Below, piece after piece: positions 46,370 through 54,952 of a stretch of 64,000 nucleotides of DNA. Below the pieces are notes generated by a model. The model saw only the letters and a list, made by a program, of their open reading frames with translations. It did no database searches and was not told the DNA's origin. Each line of letters opens with the position of its first letter. Position 1 is the first letter of the stretch. Source of the stretch: CAYFPS01 sp964345075 (GTDB lineage Bacteria; CAIWAD01); assembly GCA_964345075.1 (NCBI GenBank), contig CAYFPS010000003.1, forward strand, positions 138,279 through 202,278, written 5' to 3'. The position numbers and the translations under genes are program-made.

Positions 46370-47350
46370 ATGCCCCGTAAAGTCCTCATGATCGGCGGCG
46401 GCATTTTTGTTGGCAGAGCCATCGTGTGCCATGCGCTTATGCGCGGCTGGCAGCTTACCGCACTTAGTCGTGGCCGCAGCAAGCCCGGTCCGCCCGCGGG
46501 TGTAAAGCTTGTTCAGGGCGACCGCATGGATGAAGGCCTCCTGAAGTCGCTGGCTGAGGAAAAGTGGGATCTGGTAGTAGACACCTGCGCCTACCTGCCG
46601 CATCAGGTTGAATTGCTTGTGAAGGTGCTGGGGCCGGTCAGCAGACGCCTGCTCTTCATTTCCACCGTATCCGTTTACGGCATGCCACCGGCCGATCCTT
46701 TTACGGAGGATTCCCCACTGCTGCCAGCCTGCCATGACCGTGAGTTTCTCTACGAGAACTACGGCAAGCTCAAGGTGGCCTGCGAACAGGTCTTGCTGGA
46801 CGGATTTGCTGAAAAGAGCATTATCCTGCGTCCCGGCCTGATTGTGGGTGCCGAGGATCCGACGGATCGTTTTCTCTGGTGGGCCAGGCAGATGCTGAAG
46901 GGCGGGCCTGTGCCTGCGCCCCATGTGCCTGACCAACCCGTGCAGTGGACGGATGTCGAGGCCCATGCGGCTTTCGGGCTTGATCTGGCCGAAAAGAATG
47001 CGAGCGGGATCTGGAACGTGACTGGTCCCGAAAAACGCATGGCGCTGGTGGATCTGCTTGGCCAACTGGCGGACGCATTTCATCCCGACGGCCGCGATGG
47101 GATTCAGTGGACAAAGCCCGAAAAGCTCCTGGCTGCAGGCATTGTGCCCTGGCAGGAGATGCCGCTCTGGCTTCCCGACGATCAATCGGCTCTTGACAAG
47201 GTTGACAGTCGCAAAGCCTTCGCCGCAGGCTGGAAGCCCCGTTCACTCGCTGATCAGATTGCCCAGATCAAGCGCGAAGAGCACATCTGGACTGCCCTGA
47301 AACGCACGCCTGATCTGGATGAGCTGCTGGCCGGGAAGCCACTGGGCTAG
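46370..47350 (+). CDS. NAD(P)-dependent epimerase/dehydratase (SDR)
   Basis: A 326-residue extended-SDR-like protein. The nucleotide motif is degenerate (MIGGGIFVGRAIV in place of GxxGxxG), followed by VVDTCAYLP and ISTVSVYG, with YENYGKLKVACEQ holding the Tyr-x3-Lys catalytic pair. Related proteins include isoflavone reductase-like and nucleotide-sugar epimerases. The substrate is unknown. It starts at ATG 46370 after GGGAGG. Confidence 0.8.
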   Translation: MPRKVLMIGGGIFVGRAIVCHALMRGWQLTALSRGRSKPGPPAGVKLVQGDRMDEGLLKSLAEEKWDLVVDTCAYLPHQVELLVKVLGPVSRRLLFISTVSVYGMPPADPFTEDSPLLPACHDREFLYENYGKLKVACEQVLLDGFAEKSIILRPGLIVGAEDPTDRFLWWARQMLKGGPVPAPHVPDQPVQWTDVEAHAAFGLDLAEKNASGIWNVTGPEKRMALVDLLGQLADAFHPDGRDGIQWTKPEKLLAAGIVPWQEMPLWLPDDQSALDKVDSRKAFAAGWKPRSLADQIAQIKREEHIWTALKRTPDLDELLAGKPLG

Positions 47351-47413
47351 TGTCAGCGGGACTTGGCGCTGGGTAAGAGTGTCAAGGGGCGATCAGCTTT
47401 GAGTTATCCACAT

Positions 47414-47449
47414 GGTGCCAGACACGTGCCAGACACGTGTCTGGCACCC
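47414..47449. repeat. REP-like palindrome GTGCCAGACACGTGTCTGGCAC
   Basis: A perfect 22-base palindrome at 47426-47447 is preceded by a partial direct copy of its left half (GGTGCCAGACACGTG, 47414-47428). It is intergenic, 64 bases after a stop codon. Palindromes of this kind resemble REP elements mobilised by IS200-like (RAYT) transposases; none is encoded in the window. Confidence 0.65.
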
Positions 47450-47532
47450 CGCCTGTTTCACCTTTCACACCACCAATCCTTGGAAAAAAAGTTTGGGAAC
47501 CCTTACTTCGCCGATGAAGAAGGGGAGCCACC

Positions 47533-47943
47533 ATGAGCAGCACGCATTCCAGCACATTGACCGACGGCATTCGGGTTGATGCCCGTCCACGTTTTCAGCC
47601 GGAACACTCCGAGCCGGAAAACGGTCGTTTCGTTTACAGCTATTCCATTCGCATTACCAACGAGGGCACGAGCACGGTCATGCTGATCAGCCGGCACTGG
47701 ATCATCATTAACGACGACGGCCACAGGGAAGAGGTCAATGGTCTTGGTGTGGTCGGACAGCAGCCGGTACTGGCTCCAGGCGAGAGTTTTGAGTACGAAA
47801 GCTTCTGCCCGATTGACAGTGATTTCGGCACCATGGAAGGCAGCTTCAGCTTCATTGACGAGCACGGTGATTCGCTGGAAGCCACGGTTGGCCGCTTCTA
47901 TCTGGTAGCCCGCGAGCATTTGCAGGCCGGCAGCCCCTGCTGA
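47533..47943 (+). CDS. ApaG protein
   Basis: A 136-residue protein matching ApaG (CO2+/Mg2+ efflux-associated, fibronectin III-like fold). Motifs: FVYSYSIRITNEGTSTVMLISRHWII, GLGVVGQQPVLAPGESFEYESFCPI and GTMEGSFSFIDEHG. The biochemical role of ApaG is not well settled. It starts at ATG 47533 after GGGGAG and is monocistronic. Confidence 0.92.
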   Translation: MSSTHSSTLTDGIRVDARPRFQPEHSEPENGRFVYSYSIRITNEGTSTVMLISRHWIIINDDGHREEVNGLGVVGQQPVLAPGESFEYESFCPIDSDFGTMEGSFSFIDEHGDSLEATVGRFYLVAREHLQAGSPC

Positions 47944-48128
47944 TCCCGGCTCCTGCCTTTATGCCATGACCTTTCCAGCCCTGCTAAGGGCCCCGATCCA
48001 AACCTGCCAATCTGAATCCTCTGCCCCATCGGGCAAGGGACTCCGCCCCTGATTTGGTAAACTGAGCGTTTATGCCGCGCGCGTTTGAATGTTCGCGGCA
48101 ACCCCCGCTGGATCAACCCGGAGGTTCC

Positions 48129-48962
48129 ATGACCCTGCACTTCGCCAGCATCGCGATCGGCGCTGTTCAGTTGAGCGCTGGACAGATCACGGTGCTACTG
48201 ACCATTCTTTTGATGGTGGCGCTGCTGCTGTACTACTACCAGCGCATTCGCAAGGACCCGGATTCGCTCTTTATCCGCCGCATCGCGGGTATTGATGCCA
48301 TCGAGGAAGCCGTCGGCCGCTGCACGGAAATGGGCCGCCCGATTCTGTTTGTACCCGGCATTGAGGACATGCAGGATATTCAGACCATCGCTTCCATGCT
48401 GATTCTGGGCAAGGTCGCCGAAACCGCCGCGCGCTACAAGACAGAGATCTTCGTGCCCTGCCGCATTCCCTTTGTGATGAGTGTCGCAGAGGAAATGGTA
48501 CGCCAGGGCTTTTACAATGCGGGCGTGCCGGAAGACCACAAGCCGGAGAACATGAGCTTTATCTCCGACGAGCAGTTCGCGTATACGGCCGGCGTCAACG
48601 GGATCATGCTGCGCGAAAAGCCAGCGGCCAACCTGCTTCTGGGCCGCTTCTTTGCCGAGTCGCTGATTCTCTCCGAGACGGGTTTTGAGGCCAAGGCCAT
48701 TCAGGTGGCCGGCACCGCGGAGGTGACACAGCTCCCCTTCTTTATTGCGGCCTGCGATTACACCCTGATCGGCGAGGAGCTCTTTGCCGCCTCGGCCTAT
48801 CTCAGCCGTGATCCAAAACTGCTTTCGAATCTGAAGGCCACGGACATGTTCAAGATCATCAGCATTCTGGCCATGCTGGCCGGATCGCTACTGGTTACCT
48901 TCGATACGCTGGGTTGGCTGCCGGGCGCGAGTTCCTTCCGCGACTGGTTCCTCATTCACTGA
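48129..48962 (+). CDS. Four-gene membrane operon, component 1
   Basis: A 277-residue protein starting at ATG 48129 after GGAGG. One N-terminal helix (about 15-37) is followed by a cytoplasmic-looking alpha/beta domain (GRPILFVPGIEDMQDIQTIASM, FVPCRIPFVMSVAEEMVRQ, LLLGRFFAESLILSETG) and a C-terminal helix (about 241-260). I believe it resembles uncharacterised DUF6754-type proteins, from memory only. It is the first of four coupled genes with no recognised function. Confidence 0.68.
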   Translation: MTLHFASIAIGAVQLSAGQITVLLTILLMVALLLYYYQRIRKDPDSLFIRRIAGIDAIEEAVGRCTEMGRPILFVPGIEDMQDIQTIASMLILGKVAETAARYKTEIFVPCRIPFVMSVAEEMVRQGFYNAGVPEDHKPENMSFISDEQFAYTAGVNGIMLREKPAANLLLGRFFAESLILSETGFEAKAIQVAGTAEVTQLPFFIAACDYTLIGEELFAASAYLSRDPKLLSNLKATDMFKIISILAMLAGSLLVTFDTLGWLPGASSFRDWFLIH

Positions 48963-48978
48963 TCCACAGGAAAGCGAA

Positions 48979-49599
48979 ATGAAAAAAGAAATTCCCTTGA
49001 TCATCGCCTTTCTGCTGGGCGTCTGGATGATCCTCGAAAACTTCCTGCCCGGTATTGCGTGGGTCAGCGAGATGAAAAATGTCATCACCAATGGTGGCAT
49101 CGTGATCATGGCCTTTACCTACGCGCTGGGCATTTACAGCATCATTGCCGTCAATCTGAAGCGCATCCAGCGCGGACAGGATGTGATACACAAGATCGCC
49201 CTGCTGGTGGCCCTTGGCCTGATGGTCGTTCTGGGCTTTTCCATGGGACACGAAGAGGGCACGCCCTTCAACTGGATGTATCTCAATCTTTACGTGCCGC
49301 TGCAGGCCACCATGTTCAGTCTGCTGGCCTTCTACATTGCCAGCGCGGCCTTTCGTGCTTTTCGCGCACGCAGTCTGGAAGCCACCCTGCTGCTGGTCTG
49401 CGCCACGCTGGTGATGATCGGCCGCATTCCGGTTGGCGAGAAAATCTGGAGCGCCTTTCCTTCCATCAGCGACTGGATCATGAACTTCCCGAACCTGGCT
49501 GGCAAACGCGCGATCCTGATCGGCGCAGCGCTGGGTGCAATTTCCACCGGCCTGCGCGTGATCCTTGGTCTGGAACGCAGCTATCTGGGAGGTGAGTGA
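48979..49599 (+). CDS. Four-gene membrane operon, component 2
   Basis: A 206-residue membrane protein with about six hydrophobic helices (IPLIIAFLLGVWMILENFL at the N-terminus, then about 35-55, 75-92, 100-125, 130-145 and 170-195). No enzyme or transporter signature is seen. It starts 16 bases after component 1 and its stop overlaps component 3, so the genes are translationally coupled. Confidence 0.72.
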   Translation: MKKEIPLIIAFLLGVWMILENFLPGIAWVSEMKNVITNGGIVIMAFTYALGIYSIIAVNLKRIQRGQDVIHKIALLVALGLMVVLGFSMGHEEGTPFNWMYLNLYVPLQATMFSLLAFYIASAAFRAFRARSLEATLLLVCATLVMIGRIPVGEKIWSAFPSISDWIMNFPNLAGKRAILIGAALGAISTGLRVILGLERSYLGGE

Positions 49600-50456
49600 T
49601 GATGCGTACGCTGGCTCACCTGCTTAATCGCTTCCTGAAGCTTGATCGGCGCTGGATTTTCCTCTTCATGGCGCTGTGTATTTTGACGCCCCTGATTGTT
49701 CCCTTCGGGCTGCCCTTTACCCCTGATCCCGCAGTCGTCGCGCTCTACGATGCCATCGAGGAGCTGGATGAAGGCAGTGTCGTGATTGTTTCCTGCGACT
49801 ACGATCCGGGTTCCAAGCCTGAGCTTCAGCCCTTTACCGAGGCCCTGTTCCAGCATCTCTTCCGCAAGAAGCTGAAGGTTGTGGTCAGTTGTCTCTGGCC
49901 GGCTGCGCCACCGCTGGTCAATGAGGCCATCGCCAAGGCGCTGGAGGATGAAGACATTGCGCAGTTCCAGCTGACGGAGAAGCAGGATTACATCAACCTA
50001 GGCTACAAGGATGGTCGCCAGCTGGTGATGCTGGGCATGGGCGAGAGCATCTTCCAGACCTTCCCCACCAGCTACGATGGCACCCCCCTGGCGCAGATTC
50101 CACTGATGCAGCAGGTCAAGAAACTCGGTGATTGTGATCTCTTCGTGAATGTCTCCGGCGGCAGTCCCGGCACCAAGGAGTGGGTCGAGACGGCCCAGGG
50201 GCGTTTTGGCCTGACCATGGTGGCTTCCTGCACGGCTGTGATGGCACCCGACAACATTCCCTATTACGAATCCGGTCAGCTGCGCGGGCTGGCGGGCGGC
50301 ATGAAGGGCTCGGCCGATTACGAGACACTGGTGGGACGCCCGGGCGCTGCAACCAAGGGAATGGATGCGCAGAGCTTCGGCCACCTGCTGATCATCCTCT
50401 TCATTCTGCTGGGCAATGTCGCCTTCTTTACGACCCGCGGAAAGGGGGTTCGCTGA
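49599..50456 (+). CDS. Four-gene membrane operon, component 3
   Basis: A 285-residue protein with a helix near each end (about 20-38 and 262-280) and a large alpha/beta domain between them (GSVVIVSCDYDPGSKPELQP, QLVMLGMGESIFQTFPTSYDG, LFVNVSGGSPGTKEWVET). The topology suggests an extracytoplasmic domain held by two anchors. The SGGSPGTKEW loop could be a ligand or catalytic site. ATG 49599 is chosen; GTG 49596 is also possible. The family is not recognised. Confidence 0.7.
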   Translation: MMRTLAHLLNRFLKLDRRWIFLFMALCILTPLIVPFGLPFTPDPAVVALYDAIEELDEGSVVIVSCDYDPGSKPELQPFTEALFQHLFRKKLKVVVSCLWPAAPPLVNEAIAKALEDEDIAQFQLTEKQDYINLGYKDGRQLVMLGMGESIFQTFPTSYDGTPLAQIPLMQQVKKLGDCDLFVNVSGGSPGTKEWVETAQGRFGLTMVASCTAVMAPDNIPYYESGQLRGLAGGMKGSADYETLVGRPGAATKGMDAQSFGHLLIILFILLGNVAFFTTRGKGVR

Positions 50457-52312
50457 TGGACTGGCTCTTCTCGATGGAGGCCCTGTCGGCCTTTCTGATC
50501 TGCTTCGCGACGCTGATGATTTTCAGCTTTCTTTATCGCGACAACCCTTTCTACAAATTTGCTGAGCACGTTTTCGTGGGCACTTCGGCCGGCTACGGTA
50601 TTGTGCTGGTGGGCGTGCAGATCCTTAAGCCGAACCTGATCGACAGGTTGATCCCCTCGGTTGACAAGGTCAAGGAGAAGCTGCTGACGGCCGGCCAGCT
50701 CTCGCCTGAACTCTTCGAGAGCACGGAAATCAGCTTCACTCAGCGTTTGTATCACGGTGAGTGGATCTACTACATCTTCCTTGTCATGGGCATCATGATG
50801 CTCTTCAAGATTTCGAAGAACTACCACTGGATCAGCCGCTGGCCCCTGGCCTATGTGATTGGTGCCTTTGCCGGAATTCAGATCATTCAGGCCACACAGG
50901 GATCGCTGATTCCGCAGATCCACGCCACCATGAAGGATTTTTCCGGTGGTGATACAGTTGAAGAAGCCCTGCACGCTTCCGGATTTCCGCCTACTGGTGA
51001 ACTGGAAGGCCGTCGTCAGTCGCTGACTGGCTGGTGGGAAGGCTGGCTGGGGAATCTTGTGCCCGAAAGTCAGGCAAGCGCCACGGCCTCCTTGATGGCT
51101 GGCGAACTTGAGAGCCGTCTGATCGCTCATGTAGCGCAGCCTGATCTTGCGGGCAAGCCGGGTGACACCTTCCGTCAGGCCAGGACCCAGATTCACCAGG
51201 TTGTATCACAGGATGCCGAACTGGAAACAGCGCTCTGCCAGGAACTGGGTGGACGCCCTTTCAATACAGCGCTTTGGCTGGCTGGGAATCCACAGTCGCG
51301 AGACAGTCTGCCAGTCTGGAATCTGCAACTGGCAGCACTTGAAAGCAGCCCATTGACAGTAGCCGATCTGGATCAGCTTAATCTGAGCCCATGGCAGGAG
51401 AAGCTCTTTCAGCCCATGCAGCGAGTCCTTTTTGAGTCGCCCGCGCAGCGCAAAAAACTGGTGGATAAACTGGTGGATGCCTTGCCCCGTCTGGGAATGG
51501 TTGCTGCGGAAAGTGTATCACGGCCTGAAGGACGCGCTGGTCTGACGGAGCTGCTAAAGCGCGAGGCTTTCCCGGCTGAGGCACAGCCCGACTGGAGTCT
51601 GCCTGTAAGTAATCGCATTGCAGACAGCCTTTTCAGTCAAGTGGGCAATCGTCCTGCGCGTTTCTACGAATGGAACTCCACCCAGCTCGCGGATCTGGCG
51701 CAGAGGCAGTCATCGGCACCCGGCTTGACAGTCGTGGAAGACTTGAAGCTTCGTCTGCGCTTCTTCGACCAGCTTGACTCGCTGGAACAAGCACGCGGCA
51801 CAGCGGCTGTCATGGCATTCTGGCAAGAGGCCATGATCAAGGAATGGCGTGATACAAAGCAGGCCTGGATTCTATCTTCACTATCAACCTTCACAAAGGC
51901 TGGCTGGAACCGCGACTTCACGCGCGATCAGCGCGACGCCCTGCGTGCCGCACCTGCAGAGTTCCTGCCTGTCGAGGGTGATGGCATGACCATCAGCAAA
52001 CTACGCAGCGGCATGCTGGTTGAAATCCTCAGTAACCTGCTGGTTGTGATCGGTGTCTGCGCTGGCGTCTTTTACTTCTTCTTCTCGAAGAAGCACACGG
52101 GCGCTCTGGGTGTGGTTTCCAAGGTCGGCATTGCCTTCCTCATGATGAGCTTCGGCGCCAGTTTCGGCTACACGGTAATGGGCCGCATCAGTCTGGCGAT
52201 TGGTCGCTTTCAGGATCTGCTGCATTATCCCTTGATGGCCGGTACGGCCCTGATTGTATTGATTGTCGCGCTGGCGCTTGAGAGCCGCAGCAAGACCAGG
52301 CAGGGGAGCTGA
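50456..52312 (+). CDS. Four-gene membrane operon, component 4, with large insert
   Basis: A 618-residue protein starting at ATG 50456 in the stop of component 3. The N-terminal part has about four helices (10-28, 40-58, 100-118, 125-145). A soluble, Gln/Leu-rich segment of about 360 residues (about 155-515) follows, then three helices at the C-terminus (about 525-545, 555-575, 590-610). The soluble segment has no recognisable domain and carries four of the five dispersed 8-mers in the second half of the gene. It looks like a fast-evolving insert in a conserved membrane frame. Confidence 0.7.
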   Translation: MDWLFSMEALSAFLICFATLMIFSFLYRDNPFYKFAEHVFVGTSAGYGIVLVGVQILKPNLIDRLIPSVDKVKEKLLTAGQLSPELFESTEISFTQRLYHGEWIYYIFLVMGIMMLFKISKNYHWISRWPLAYVIGAFAGIQIIQATQGSLIPQIHATMKDFSGGDTVEEALHASGFPPTGELEGRRQSLTGWWEGWLGNLVPESQASATASLMAGELESRLIAHVAQPDLAGKPGDTFRQARTQIHQVVSQDAELETALCQELGGRPFNTALWLAGNPQSRDSLPVWNLQLAALESSPLTVADLDQLNLSPWQEKLFQPMQRVLFESPAQRKKLVDKLVDALPRLGMVAAESVSRPEGRAGLTELLKREAFPAEAQPDWSLPVSNRIADSLFSQVGNRPARFYEWNSTQLADLAQRQSSAPGLTVVEDLKLRLRFFDQLDSLEQARGTAAVMAFWQEAMIKEWRDTKQAWILSSLSTFTKAGWNRDFTRDQRDALRAAPAEFLPVEGDGMTISKLRSGMLVEILSNLLVVIGVCAGVFYFFFSKKHTGALGVVSKVGIAFLMMSFGASFGYTVMGRISLAIGRFQDLLHYPLMAGTALIVLIVALALESRSKTRQGS

Positions 52313-52314
52313 TT

Positions 52315-53310
52315 GTGCGTTTGCTGGTAACGGGCGGTGCGGGCTTCATCGGTAGCAATTTTGTGCGCCGCATGCTGGCCGCTCACTCAGGCCTCAACAT
52401 CATCAATCTGGATGTCCTTAGTTACGCGGGCCTGCGTGAGAATCTGGCCGATCTGGAGAAGACCGATCGCTATGAATTCGTCCACGGCAATATCTGTGAT
52501 GAGAAGCTGGTTAATCGGCTTGTATCACGCGTTGACGGCGTAATCAATTTTGCAGCAGAGAGCCATGTGGACCGCTCGATCGAGGATCCGGAGCTCTTTC
52601 TGCGCAGCAACATTCTGGGTGTGCGTGTCCTGCTGGATGCCATCCGCAGCCAGATGAAGGCGGGACGCAAACTGCGCTTTCACCAGGTCTCGACCGACGA
52701 GGTCTATGGCGATCTGGGTGATACAGGCGACTTTTTTCGCGAGGACACGCCGCTGGCTCCGTCCAGCCCCTACAGCGCCAGCAAGACAGCTGCCGACCAT
52801 CTGGTGCATGCCTGGCGCCGGACCTTTGGGGTCGATGCAGTCATCACGCGCTGCAGCAACAATTACGGACCCTACCAGTTTCCCGAGAAGCTGATTCCCT
52901 TGATGATCTGGAAAGCCAGCCGAGGCGAGAAGTTGCCGGTCTACGGCAAAGGGCTGAACGTACGCGACTGGCTCTATGTGGAAGATCACTGTGATGCAAT
53001 CTGGGAAGTCTACAACCGGGCCGAATCGGGATCCGTCTACAATGTGGGCGGGAACAACGAGTGGAAGAACATCGACATCGTTCGCCTCATCCTTGGGGAA
53101 ATGGGCCGGGGCGAGGAGCTGATCGAGTATGTGACGGATCGACCCGGACACGATCTGCGCTATGCAATCGATGCAAGCAAACTTGAACGCGAATTGGGCT
53201 GGAAGCCGGCTGTCACCTTCGAGGAAGGGATTCGGCTGACCATTCGCTGGTATCTGAACAACACGGACTGGATGAACACGGCCAGGCGCCGAGTGGAGGA
53301 ACTCGCCTGA
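52315..53310 (+). CDS. dTDP-glucose 4,6-dehydratase
   Basis: A 331-residue extended SDR making dTDP-4-keto-6-deoxyglucose for deoxysugars such as rhamnose. Motifs: VTGGAGFIGSNFVRRM, FAAESHVDRSI, STDEVYGDL, SPYSASKTAADHLV (Tyr-x3-Lys) and RCSNNYGPYQFPEKLIPLM, typical of RmlB. It starts at GTG 52315, two bases after the membrane operon, and its stop shares a base with the next gene. It begins a polysaccharide block. Confidence 0.95.
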   Translation: MRLLVTGGAGFIGSNFVRRMLAAHSGLNIINLDVLSYAGLRENLADLEKTDRYEFVHGNICDEKLVNRLVSRVDGVINFAAESHVDRSIEDPELFLRSNILGVRVLLDAIRSQMKAGRKLRFHQVSTDEVYGDLGDTGDFFREDTPLAPSSPYSASKTAADHLVHAWRRTFGVDAVITRCSNNYGPYQFPEKLIPLMIWKASRGEKLPVYGKGLNVRDWLYVEDHCDAIWEVYNRAESGSVYNVGGNNEWKNIDIVRLILGEMGRGEELIEYVTDRPGHDLRYAIDASKLERELGWKPAVTFEEGIRLTIRWYLNNTDWMNTARRRVEELA

Positions 53311-54935
53311 TGCTGCACCTGTTGCGCACACCATTCGTTTTGATGCTGACGCTGGTCACCCTTGTCTGGGGCCAGCTCCCACAGGGGCTTGATCTGAAGG
53401 CTGCCCGGCTGGCCAAGCCGGCCACGACTTCCGGAAACCTGATTCTTGATGGTGCGGTGCCAGCAGCCGAATACATCCTGGGTCCTGGCGACAAGTTGAA
53501 GCTCCTTGCCTACAACATCAGCCGCAGCGAAGAAGATCTGTCGGTGGATGTCGAAGGGCGAATCGAACTGCCAGGCCTGGGTAGCGTGGCAGCGGCCGGT
53601 CTGAGTCTTGAGCGTTTCCGTGATACATGGTCAGGGAAGCTTTCTGCAGTCTTTTCCTGTGACAGCGTTTCAATTCGTGTTACAGAACCACGACGATTCC
53701 GGGTTCGCTACAGCGGTTACGGAGCAAATCCTGAGTCCATTGAGCTGGCTTATCCCGCCAGACTGGACGCAGTACTGGCCGATCGGTTGCTGCCGAAACT
53801 GGAAGAGCGCGAAATGCGTGCTCGCAGCATGGAAATGGAGTTGCAGCCAAATGAAGAACGCCAACAGGCATTGCAGGTTCTGCCTGAGCTCTCCTTTCGT
53901 CATGTGCTGGTGATACGAGAAACCGACACGCTGGATATTGACTTCCTCTCCTTCAGCCTTGCAGGCAGCCCTGCTGGTAATCCCCTTCTCAGGGACGGCG
54001 ACCATATTCTGGCACAGGGCCGCGGCCCAGTCGTGGAACTTGCCGGCCCACTGCGCATGCCTGTTGGAGAAGTTGAGTTTCGCTCAGGTGATACAGCCCT
54101 TGATCTGATCAGGCTGGCTGGTGGCGTGCAGGAAGGATACGAAGCCATCGAGGTGGAGGTGACACGCCGCGCGGCCGATGGTGCCATTCTTAGCACCTTC
54201 ACCTGTGATCTGACCAGTCCACGCCTGGCGGAGTTCGCTCTTAAGCCCTGGGATCAGGTTTTCCTGAGGGGAGATCGCTCGGGCGAATTCATGCAGCGAG
54301 CCGTGGTCAGCGGCGAGGTTCTTCGTCCGGGCAGCTATGCCATTGAAGAGGGCACGACCACCTTGGGCGAAATCCTTGAAAAGGCTGGCATTGACAGTAG
54401 CCGGGCTGACATGCAGCATATCACCCTGATCAGGCAGAGTGATGACGATCCAGAGCTTGCTTTCATCGAAGAAGAGGGCCCGGTGATCGGTCTGACCTGG
54501 TTCGAACGGTCTTTTGCCAAAAGCCGCTCGATTCACGGCGGATCCAGCATGGCCCGGGAGATAAGCGGCACGTCGACCGAGGTTGATTGCCTCTACCTCC
54601 ATGACGGCGACGAGATTCGCGTACCCATTCGGCAGCGCTTCGTCGAGCTCATTGGCGCTGTGCGAAATCCGGGTCTGCAGATCTATCAAGAGGGCTGGAC
54701 CCTTAAGGACTACCTGGAGGAGGCTGGTGGCAAGGAACCGGGCGTTCCCAAATCCACGATCAAGCTGCGCCGCGCAGGTTCGGTACAGTTCGTTACCGTC
54801 AAGTACGGCACAGTGTTACAACCTGGCGATGTTGTGATGATTCCTTACCGCGATGAGTTAACCGCCTGGCAGAAGTTCAAGGAAGGTCTCTCTGTCACTG
54901 TTCAGCTTGTTACGCTCGTCCTTCTGACACGCTAG
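53310..54935 (+). CDS. Wza-like polysaccharide export protein (SLBB domains)
   Basis: A 541-residue secreted or outer-membrane protein with a signal peptide (LMLTLVTLVWGQ). The polysaccharide-export domain (YILGPGDKLKLLAYNIS near 50) is followed by three or four SLBB beta-grasp domains (VELAGPLRMPVGEVEF, VSGEVLRPGSYAIEEGTT, IGAVRNPGLQIYQEGWTLKDYLEEAGG) and a C-terminal hydrophobic helix. It has no lipobox, unlike E. coli Wza. Its position between rfbB and a sugar-phosphate transferase supports an exopolysaccharide or capsule role. Confidence 0.88.
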   Translation: MLHLLRTPFVLMLTLVTLVWGQLPQGLDLKAARLAKPATTSGNLILDGAVPAAEYILGPGDKLKLLAYNISRSEEDLSVDVEGRIELPGLGSVAAAGLSLERFRDTWSGKLSAVFSCDSVSIRVTEPRRFRVRYSGYGANPESIELAYPARLDAVLADRLLPKLEEREMRARSMEMELQPNEERQQALQVLPELSFRHVLVIRETDTLDIDFLSFSLAGSPAGNPLLRDGDHILAQGRGPVVELAGPLRMPVGEVEFRSGDTALDLIRLAGGVQEGYEAIEVEVTRRAADGAILSTFTCDLTSPRLAEFALKPWDQVFLRGDRSGEFMQRAVVSGEVLRPGSYAIEEGTTTLGEILEKAGIDSSRADMQHITLIRQSDDDPELAFIEEEGPVIGLTWFERSFAKSRSIHGGSSMAREISGTSTEVDCLYLHDGDEIRVPIRQRFVELIGAVRNPGLQIYQEGWTLKDYLEEAGGKEPGVPKSTIKLRRAGSVQFVTVKYGTVLQPGDVVMIPYRDELTAWQKFKEGLSVTVQLVTLVLLTR

Positions 54936-54952
54936 GCGTCAGGACTCCATTC

